Below are positions 1-8,000 of a DNA stretch of 9,123 bases, in pieces (the first letter of the stretch is position 1; each line of letters opens with the position of its first letter). The stretch covers positions 1 through 9,123 of the forward strand of contig CALGGM010000177.1 in assembly GCA_937915925.1 (NCBI GenBank). The letters run 5' to 3'. The DNA comes from an uncultured Clostridia bacterium. Its GTDB lineage: Bacteria > Bacillota > Clostridia > Christensenellales > CAG-138. The notes beneath the pieces were generated by a model. The model was not told where the DNA came from. It worked only from the letters and a program-made list of their open reading frames with translations, and searched no databases. Both the position numbers and the translations under genes were made by a program.

Positions 1-392
1 TCCGCGAGAACGAGGTTCCGGCAACCTGCACGGCGGAGGGCAGCTATGACGAGGTGGTCTACTGCACGGTCTGCGGCGAAGAACTGAGCCGCGAGGCAAA
101 GACTGTTGAAAAGCTCGCGCATACCCCGGGCGAAGCGGTCCGCGAGAACGAGGTTCCGGCAACCTGCACGGCGGAGGGCAGCTATGACGAGGTCGTCTAC
201 TGCACGGTTTGCCATGAAGAAGTGAGCCGCGAGCACAAGACGATCGAAAAGATCGCACACACGCCGGGCGAAGCGGTCCGCGAGAACGTGGTTGCAGCAA
301 TCTGCAGCGCGGCGGGCAGCTATGACGAGGTCGTCTACTGCTCGGTCTGCGGCGAAGAGCTGAGCCGCGAGAACACGACTATTGCAGCACTC
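1..392 (+). repeat. 138-bp tandem coding repeats (46 residues, paired CxxC)
   Basis: Units start at 3, 141 and 279, an exact 138-bp period. Each encodes RENxVxAxC, then GSYDEVVYCxVC, then a linker ending in AHTPGEAV; the third unit diverges after about 370 and leads into an HSW repeat. Bases 1-55 are identical to 139-193, so the copies are fairly recent or homogenised. Every unit has three Cys (an upstream AxC or TC and a CxVC pair), which could form a disulfide or metal-binding knuckle; neither is proven. The array continues off the left edge, so copy number is unknown. Confidence 0.9.
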
Positions 393-1724
393 GGACATAG
401 CTGGGGCGAACCGAGCTACGCATGGGCAACGGACAACAGCCGAGTGACGGCAACCCGCGTCTGCGCGCATGACGAAAGCCATGTCGAGACCGAGACGGTC
501 GACGCGACCTATGCGGTAACGACACCGCCCACGACCGAGGCGGTCGGCGTCGGCACTTACACCTCCGATCCGTTTACGAACGAAGCGTTCGAACAGCAGA
601 CCAAGACGGTCGAGATCCCGAAGATCGCCACCTTCACGGTCACGTTCGATCCGGACAACGGAAGCGCGGTGTTCACGGTGACGGTTGCGGACGGCGCAAC
701 GGTCGGCGAGCCCGAGGGCTTGCCCGAGAAGGAAGGCTTCACGTTCGACGGTTGGTATTACGGCGAATCGCTGTTTGACTTCGCTACGCCGATCACCGGC
801 GACCTGACGCTGAAGGCGCATTGGACCAAGGTCACGGAGAAGCTCACGACGGAGATCCGGCTTTCGGAGGACGACGTCCAACTCACCGGCTCGACGCCGT
901 ACGTGATATATAATAAAGGAACATTCTCCGAACCGGCATTCACCGTAGTCGACGAAAACGGCGTTGCGCTTGCCGCGACCGACTACACGTTCACGTATCT
1001 GGAGAACGATAAGCCCGGCACGGGTTACATCCGTGTGACGGTCACGAACAACAATTACCTCAGCCCCGCGGATGCATGGTTCAAGATCTATCTCCCGGCG
1101 AGCGCGTCGCTGACGGTCGAGAACGTCGAAACCGGCGTCAGGATCTCTTGGACGAAGGTCGAGGATGCGGCAGGCTACGTCGTCTATCGCCGCGCATGGA
1201 GCAGCACGACGAACGGCTGGACGTCGTTTGAGCGTTGGACCAACCTCACGGGCGGCGACACGCTGACGTGGATCGACGGTTCCGACGCGAACCACAAGGT
1301 CTATGCGGGCACGCGTTACCAGTACGGCGTCAAGGCGTTCTTCGAAAAGCGCACCGACACGGTCAGCGACACGGAGATCGGCGGCAATTTCGACAACTAT
1401 AACCTCGGCGTTGTCAGCCCGCTGAAGACGACGGTCCGCATCACCACGCGCAAGATCACGAGCGTCATCCCGGGCAGCGGCAAGCTCACGGTCAAGTGGG
1501 AGGGCTCTAAGGTGTTCGACGGCTATGAGCTCCAGTTCGCAACACAAGAGGACTTCTCGGACGCGCGCACCGCGACGGTCACGAGCAAGACGACGTATTC
1601 GAAGGCGCTCTCGGGGCTTGAATCGGGAGTGACGTATTACATCCGGATCCGTTCGTATCATATGTTCGACAACATGAAATACTACGGCGGCTGGTCGAGC
1701 GTCATGACAGCGGAAACCAACTGA
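1..1724 (+). CDS. C-terminal part of a large secreted repeat protein with InlB-type and Fn3 modules (5' end outside window)
   Basis: The frame is open from base 3 to the TGA at 1722-1724, giving 573 residues. A GTG at 54 lies inside a repeat whose other copy continues upstream in the same frame, so it is not the start; the N-terminus is outside the window. Residue numbers below count from base 3. Modules in order: CxxC repeats of 46 residues (about 1-131); one HSW repeat of 76 residues (132-207); an InlB B/Listeria-Bacteroides-type repeat (about 209-276, with a GFTFDGWY core and ending LKAHW); a small beta-rich module (about 283-363); Fn3-like 1 (about 368-479, with WTKVEDAAGYVVYRR); and Fn3-like 2 (about 482-573, with YYIRIRSY and YGGWSSV). 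There is no LPxTG motif, C-terminal hydrophobic segment or basic tail, so retention would have to be non-covalent or via upstream modules. Such modules are typical of extracellular adhesins and enzymes of Firmicutes. The enzymatic function, if any, lies upstream. The shared repeat suggests the missing part may resemble the downstream protease, but that is inference. Confidence 0.9.
   Translation, partial: RENEVPATCTAEGSYDEVVYCTVCGEELSREAKTVEKLAHTPGEAVRENEVPATCTAEGSYDEVVYCTVCHEEVSREHKTIEKIAHTPGEAVRENVVAAICSAAGSYDEVVYCSVCGEELSRENTTIAALGHSWGEPSYAWATDNSRVTATRVCAHDESHVETETVDATYAVTTPPTTEAVGVGTYTSDPFTNEAFEQQTKTVEIPKIATFTVTFDPDNGSAVFTVTVADGATVGEPEGLPEKEGFTFDGWYYGESLFDFATPITGDLTLKAHWTKVTEKLTTEIRLSEDDVQLTGSTPYVIYNKGTFSEPAFTVVDENGVALAATDYTFTYLENDKPGTGYIRVTVTNNNYLSPADAWFKIYLPASASLTVENVETGVRISWTKVEDAAGYVVYRRAWSSTTNGWTSFERWTNLTGGDTLTWIDGSDANHKVYAGTRYQYGVKAFFEKRTDTVSDTEIGGNFDNYNLGVVSPLKTTVRITTRKITSVIPGSGKLTVKWEGSKVFDGYELQFATQEDFSDARTATVTSKTTYSKALSGLESGVTYYIRIRSYHMFDNMKYYGGWSSVMTAETN
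396..623 (+). repeat. 76-residue HSW repeat, the copy in the upstream gene
   Basis: The unit encodes HSWGEPSYAWATDNS and then SHVETETV, ending TKTVEIPK, and is exactly 228 bp long. It is the same family and the same length as the tandem units at 8459-9123 in the downstream gene. Bases 477-500 are identical over 24 nt to 8996-9019. In this copy the second Cys position (TC.EAG in the other gene) is replaced by a Cys-free TTEAVGVG stretch. Confidence 0.85.
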
Positions 1725-1739
1725 CAGAACAGAAAAAGG

Positions 1740-1775
1740 CCGGTGCGATCCGAATTCGGGTCGCATCGGTTTTTT
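1740..1775 (+). terminator. Rho-independent terminator of the upstream gene
   Basis: Arms 1740-1751 and 1758-1769 form a 12-bp stem with two G-U wobbles around a six-base GAATTC loop, followed by six T (1770-1775). It starts 15 bases after the TGA. It separates transcription of the two large genes, so the second gene should have its own promoter. Confidence 0.92.
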
Positions 1776-1829
1776 GTACGCTGCGAAAAGATACAACCAA
1801 AAAATATTTAAAGAATCTTCATCTTTTTC

Positions 1830-1858
1830 TTGCAATCATGATATATTTGCGGTACAAT
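1830..1858 (+). promoter_or_regulatory. Sigma-A-like promoter for the subtilase gene
   Basis: A -35 TTGCAA (1830-1835, 4 of 6 matches to TTGACA) and a -10 TACAAT (1853-1858, 5 of 6) are separated by an ideal 17 bases. An A/T-rich stretch at about 1797-1829 could act as an UP element. The predicted start near 1865 leaves a leader of roughly 84 bases before the ATG. The AT-rich region also contains a TATAAT at 1873-1878, but no -35 box sits at the right distance from it. Confidence 0.65.
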
Positions 1859-1877
1859 ACAAATTGAGATTATATAA

Positions 1878-1916
1878 TGTATAAAATGTGTAAAAACACA
1901 CGTATACAAACGTATA
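1878..1916 (+). promoter_or_regulatory. AT-rich leader with tandem 9-mers, dyad and direct repeats (possible operator or hairpin)
   Basis: Three small structures overlap in the 5' leader. Tandem 9-mers TGTATAAAA (1878-1886) and TGTGTAAAA (1887-1895) differ by one base. A perfect inverted repeat TGTGT/ACACA (1887-1891, 1896-1900) has an AAAA loop and can be extended by GTATA (1879-1883) pairing with TATAC (1903-1907) across a 3x2 internal loop. ACGTATA occurs twice, at 1900-1906 and 1910-1916, spaced 10 bases, about one helical turn. This could be a binding site or a weak RNA hairpin; chance in AT-rich DNA is also plausible. Confidence 0.3.
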
Positions 1917-1933
1917 GGATGCAAAAAAAGAAA

Positions 1934-1951
1934 GGGGAAGCAAGAAGAATG
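1934..1951 (+). promoter_or_regulatory. Ribosome binding site and start codon of the subtilase gene
   Basis: A purine-rich GGGGAAG (1934-1940) lies in front of the ATG at 1949, with 11 bases between the last G of GGGG and the ATG. A second in-frame ATG at 1958 is possible, but the first keeps the Lys/Arg-rich n-region of the signal peptide complete and has the more usual spacing. Confidence 0.7.
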
Positions 1952-2041
1952 TCTAAAATGAGAAGACTTCTTTCCGTGCTGATGGCAGCATTCATGCTGC
2001 TCACGCTGCCGCTGACAACCGGCATTGCGCGCGCAGTCGCC
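1949..2041 (+). other. Sec signal peptide
   Basis: MSKMRR forms a positive n-region, followed by a hydrophobic LLSVLMAAFMLLTLPL core and a c-region ending ARA (27-29) or AVA (29-31). Either alanine site fits signal peptidase I. The mature chain begins with an acidic, low-complexity stretch before the propeptide. Confidence 0.92.
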
Positions 2042-5000
2042 GACGGCACGAACGAACCCGCGGAATCCGGCTCTGTCGAGCTTGAGATGGAAGATCTGGA
2101 TCCCACAACCCTGCACGTCCACAAGCTGGGCGAGGTCGAGGAGGAAGAGGCTGAGCCGGAGGTCCCCTCTGCGCTGATCACAGAGCTGGATCCTTCCCGC
2201 GACCCGGACGAGATCGTCCGCGTATCGATCTTTTTGGACGGCAAGTCCACGATCGAGCAGGGCTATTCGACGCGCGGCATCGCGGAAAACAGCAGCGCGA
2301 CCGCCTATCGGAAAAAGCTGCAGAAGCAGCAGGACGATTTGACGGCGAAGATCGAAAAAGAGGTCGGTCACGAGCTGAACGTCAAGTGGAACCTGACGCT
2401 GCTCGCAAACGCGATTTCCGTCGAGGTCCCCTATAAGGATACCGTCATCATCGCCCGCATGCCGGGCGTCAAGTCCGTGGAGTTTGAAACGCAGTACGAA
2501 GCCCCGCGCGACGCCGAAGCGGATCATCCGAATACTGCCAATACCAGTGAAAACATGGTCGGCGCGAAGTACGCATGGAATACCCTCGGCTACACCGGCG
2601 CAGGCAGCCGTGTGGCGATCATCGACACCGGCCTTGACACCGACCATCAGAGCATGAATGAGGACGCGTTCAACCACGCGATCGACCTCGTCCGTGCAGA
2701 GGGCAAGACGGTCACGCTGATGGACAGCATTCCGTCCGGTCTGAACGGCGCAGGCGTCAGGATCAGCGCCAAGATCCCGTACGCATACAACTACATTGAC
2801 GGCAACACCACGGTCAACCACGAAAGCGATACGCAGGGCGAGCATGGCTCCCACGTTGCCGGTATCGCGGCGGCGAACCGTTTCATCAAGAACGGCTTGA
2901 ACTACGTCGACGCGGCGGAGACGGTCGGAGCGGTCGGCATGGCGCCTGACGCGCAGATCCTCGTTATGAAGGTCTTCGGTTCCGGCGGCGGCGCATACGA
3001 TTCCGATTACTTTGCGGCTTTGGAAGACGCGATCGTGCTCGGCTGCGATGCGGCAAACCTGTCGCTCGGTTCCGGCGCACCCGGCTTCACTTACAGTTCT
3101 TCGTATCAGGCAAAGCTGAACGCTTTCGTCAACAACACGACCAACAATCACATGGTCGTTTCCATCTCCGCGGGCAATGCCTACGCGTTTGATGATCAGA
3201 ACAGCACCAAGCTTTATGCGGAAGACGTACACTTCCACACCGGCGGTTCTCCGGGATCTTTCATCAACAGCCTCGCAGTTGCGGCGGCGCAGAACACGCT
3301 GACCGAGGGCACGCCGCTGATGTTCAACGACAGCCAGCAGGTCTTCTATACGGAGGATACCGAGAGCAGCGAAGGCACGGCGTACACCAACCCGGCGATG
3401 ACCACGATCGCGGGCACGTACAGCTACGTCTACATCGACGCGCTCGGTGAAGCGGCGGACTACGAGACGGTCAACAGCGCGGTCTCGCTCTCCGGCAAGA
3501 TCGTGATCGTCAACCGCGGCAGCCTGTCTTTCGTCGAAAAGGGCAATAATGCGGCTTCCTACAGCCCGAAGGCGTTGATCGTCGCGAACAACGCGGAAGG
3601 CACGATCCACATGTCGCTGGACGACTTTACCGGCACGTTCCCGTACGTTGCGATCACGCTGAAGGACGCAAATGCGATCAAGGCGGCAAGCACCGAGGCT
3701 ACCACGGGCGGCATCACCTATTACACCGGCTCGGTGCAGGTTACAACGACTCAGGTTTCCACCGTCGCGCCGCGTGACGAAACAGAGATCACGCAGTTCA
3801 GCTCCTGGGGCGTTCCGGGCTCTCTTATTATGAAACCGGAAATCACCGCGCCGGGCGGCGATATTTACTCCCTCGCGGGATATAATAAGACGAACAGCGG
3901 CTATGCGGGCGGACATGATCAATATGAATATATGTCCGGCACGTCCATGGCAGCGCCGCACATCACCGGTCTTTCGGCGGTCCTGATGCAGTATCTCAAG
4001 GAGAACACGCCGGACAGCGCAGACCTGACCGACACATACAACCTCCGTGCGATCGCGCAGAGCTTGCTGATGAGTACGGCAACGCCGATGATCAACAGCA
4101 ATGCATATCTCTCCATCCTCCAGCAGGGCGCAGGTCTTGTTGAGGTTTCTAAGGCGATCGAAGCGAAGTCCGTCATTATGATGAACAACGCTTACCTCAC
4201 GTCCGGCACGAACGCGGCAGCGGACGGCAAGGTCAAGGTTGAGCTCGGCGACGATCCGAACAGAACCGGTTCGTATGAATACAGCTTCACCGTTTATAAC
4301 ATCTCCGACAAGACGCTTGAGTTCGAGCTTGATACCGCCCTGTTCACGCAGGCGATCGACGGTGAGAATCTGTCTCATGGGACGGTTGACCTTCCGGACG
4401 GCGGCGTTACCTATACGTGGAACGGCGCAGCAGTCAGCACCGAAAGCCACGACGTCGATAAAGACGGCGACACCGATGCAGACGACGCGCAGGCGATTCT
4501 TGATATGGTCAGCGGTGAAATCGAAGAAGACGATTCACGCTATGATTTCAGCCTGTCCGTAGCGGATTTGGACGGCGACGAAATCATCACCTCGCACGAC
4601 GCGAAGCTGCTTCTCGACTGGGAAGCTGGCAGCGCGCCTGCGGGCTACACCGTTGCGGCGCACGATAAGGCGACGGTAACCGTTCAAATCAACCTCACTG
4701 CGGCGCAGAAGGCGGTCTTTGAAGCAAGAGAGTGCGGCGGCTATCTTGAAGGCTTTACCTATGTGACCTGCACAACTGCGGATCAGGAAGGCGTCAGCTA
4801 TGCGCACGAGCACACCATCCCGATCCTGGGCTACTACGGCAGCTGGACGGATCCGACGATGTTCGACACCAACTCCTATACCGAAAACCTGTACGGCAAC
4901 GAGCAGACGAACTACTCCGGCGTGTCAGCGGCGACTACGAATTACCTTACAATGACCATCAACGGTACGACGGTGAAGTTCTCCGGCAACCCGTACATGG

Positions 5001-8000
5001 TAGAGGACGAGTTCCCCACGGATCGTCTTGCAGTCCGCAGCGATACGGTCTTCAATAACTTCTACTACAATCTGGTTCGCTCGGCGGCAGGCACGGGCTT
5101 TGCGATCACGAAACTCGACGAGAACGGCGACAACGCAAGCATCGTTACCTCGAGCGTCGCTGCAACAAGTGTCACCGGTCTTTGGTATTACCAGTCCACC
5201 GGCGCATGGCAGAACACGGGAACAAAGTTCTACTCGCTGAACAAGTCCCTGTCGCAGAACAGCGGCATTTCCGAAGGCGACAAGGTACGCGTCGGCTTCT
5301 ATGCGATCCCCGAGTACAACGCAATGAAGCACAGCGACAATCTGACGGCTTCGAATGCGGGCACGCTGAACCTTACCAAGTTCAACGCCATGTTGGACAG
5401 CAACGAGCTCGGCAAGGGCGCATATGTCGGCTTCGACTTCACGGTTGACGATACCGATCCGGTTCTTGCAACGCCCACGCTTACCGGCAGCAACCTGACG
5501 GTTTCCGCAACCGATAATGAGAACCTCGCGTACGTTGCGGTCCTCTCGTTGGACGGCGAGATCGTGTATTCCGAAGCGGCTCCGGGTGCGAACAGCTACT
5601 CCGTCACCTTCGACGCCTCCAATGCGATTGCAGAAGCGCAGGGTTACGTTGCGGTCTTCGCTGCCGACTATGCGGGCAACGAGGTTGCAAAGGCCGTTAA
5701 GGTCAACAACAATACGCACGTCGAAAAGACGGTCTACGTCCTTTCCGACACGCTGACCGCAGGCAATGACTATCTGGTTGTCAATACCAATGCAACCGGC
5801 ACCGGTTACGGTCTGAGCTATACCGCACCTACATCGTCCACTGCAACGACGGCAACGGCAGCCACCTTTGCAGCAACGATCAAGGAGGGCACAACCGACA
5901 CCAACGGCAAGAACTACATCGAAAGCAGCGATGCACCGTCCACCGGCATTTGGACTGCAGCTTCCGGCATTACGTTGACCAACGTCAACGGCTCCAGAAC
6001 ATGGTACATCGGGCGTAGCAATCGCAACACCCTGACCATTAACACGAATCCTAACACCCGCAACTGGACCTATACCAGCAACCGCTTAAGATCCGGCACA
6101 TCGACTCGCTACCTGTATTATTCCGGCAGCGCGTTCACCGTCGGCACGGCATCGGCCAGGGTCTATCTGTACCAGAAGACCACGATCAGCTATGAGATCG
6201 ATCCGGAAAGCGTCAGCTCCGTTACGGTGACCCCGAATACGCTGGACCTCTACAAGGGTAACACGGCTAACCTGACCGCAAAGGTCATGCCGCTCACGGC
6301 AAGCGATCGTACGGTAAGTTGGACTTCGTCGAACAACAGCGTTGCGACGGTCGATCAGAACGGTCTTGTCACCGCGGTTGGATCCGGCACGGCGACGATC
6401 ACAGCAACGTCGAACGCGGATAACACCAAGTACGGCACCTGCACGGTGACGGTCACGTCGGTCAACAAGACACTTTACGGCATCATTTGGGACGAAGAGG
6501 GTGGCGAGTACTTCTCGAACTTCAACGCCAACAACCTCCCGACATGGACCCAGAACCATAACGACGCTAAGAGCCTTGAACTTGCGTCCGCGTTCATGGC
6601 GGATGCTTCAACACTCTATGCCACAACGCTTGATACAAGCGCAGCAGAAACCAAGCTGTATACCGTTAACCGTACAAGTTATGCGCTAACTGAATACGGC
6701 ACCAACTATCTGTGGGCTACGGATGTTGCGAGAGCTTCAACAAGATATACGGGGTATTTTGTATATAGCTTTGCAGGCTATTTGGTCTTTGGTAATATTG
6801 CTCCGGAAGAAGATGACGAAGGAACATATAGCGGCTTGACATATGGTGTTCTGAATGCATCAAGCACCATCGGGGATGGCGTGTATATTTGTGGCGTCGC
6901 TGCAAGAGATATCGGAACGACTTCTTCGGGATTCTACTTCCTCGACGAAAACGGTAAAATCTGGCAGACGACAATGTCGATCGGAAGCAGTGTATCGTTC
7001 ACTACGCCCACACTCGTGGTCGACACTGGCATCGGTACCTCGTTCCTGTATCAGAACCTGTACTATGACGGAACATACCTCTATTGGACGCATACGGACG
7101 GCAACACCTGCGAGCTGATCATCATCCGCGTATCTGACTTGACAATGTGGCGTGCAGGCAACTTCGGTGAGGGCGTATGGCCGGCAACCGGTATGTATGT
7201 CAACGGTTCCGCTGCGCCTGCATCGGTTGGCGATGAAGCGGAGCTCATGGGCGAAGGCGAGAAGCTCGAAGGGCTGAAGCCTGTTGCGACCCGCGATGAG
7301 CTGATGACGCCGGAAGTCATGGCACGGTTTGCAGCGGAAGCCGAGAAGTTCGGCAAGGGCGTTGTCATGAGCGAAGAGGCGGAGGATCCGTTCGCGATCG
7401 TTGAGCCGGTCGAGCCGGACGACGGAACGGAGCTTGAACCGGTCGACCCGGTCGATGATTTCGAAACGGTCGAGCCCGAAGACGGCATGGACGTCGTGGA
7501 ACCCACCGAGCCCGAAGACGGCATGGACATCGTGGAACCCACCGAGCCCGAAGAAGGCGCCAACGCCATCAGCAACGGCGCAAGCCGCGCGCATATCGGT
7601 ATCTACCGCACGGTAAACGGCACGCCCAGTAACGGCACGGTCCCGTTCTCCGAGAACGTAGCTTCCACGAACGGCTACTTTGCGATCAATTACGAGCCGG
7701 ACGAGTTGACCTACATCAGCAGTGCAAAGGGCACAACGGAGAATCTGTTCGTCTCCATCCACTATGACGACAAGGGCGTCATCTCCGTTGCCTACGCCAT
7801 GAAGGGCGAGACGCCGCTTGCGGCGAACACCACGATTGCTACGGTAACGTTCACGGCGGCGACCTGTCTGGACTCCGAACTTGATGTCCAGACGGTTGAG
7901 CGCGGTGAGGACGTCGAGCTGGATCCGGAAGACGAAACTGTGACAATCACGTTTACCGGCACCGGCCATGACTGGGGCGATGTGACTTACACGTGGGCAG

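Noticed and set aside
54..56. GTG as the start of the upstream protein
   Set aside because: It lies inside a 46-residue repeat, the frame is open to the window edge, and the preceding bases 1-55 match an internal stretch (139-193).
1864..1885. Second promoter made of TTGAGA with TATAAT or TATAAA
   Set aside because: The spacing between these boxes is far below 16-18 bases; the TTGCAA-17-TACAAT pair is clearly better.
1808..4450. Minus-strand open frame of 880 codons opposite the protease
   Set aside because: It is in exact codon register with the sense gene. It stays open only because TTA, CTA and TCA are almost unused; it ends at a TTA outside the gene (1808). Its product is Arg/Val/Asp-rich without a recognisable domain, whereas the + strand encodes a full S8 protease.
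4925..5719. Minus-strand open frame of 264 codons
   Set aside because: In register with the sense codons and ended by the sense TCA at 4925-4927. No ribosome binding site or domain supports it.
7081..7575. Minus-strand Ser/Gly-rich frame of 164 codons
   Set aside because: It is a shadow of the acidic, repeat-bearing linker read in another frame; low complexity and no start signal.
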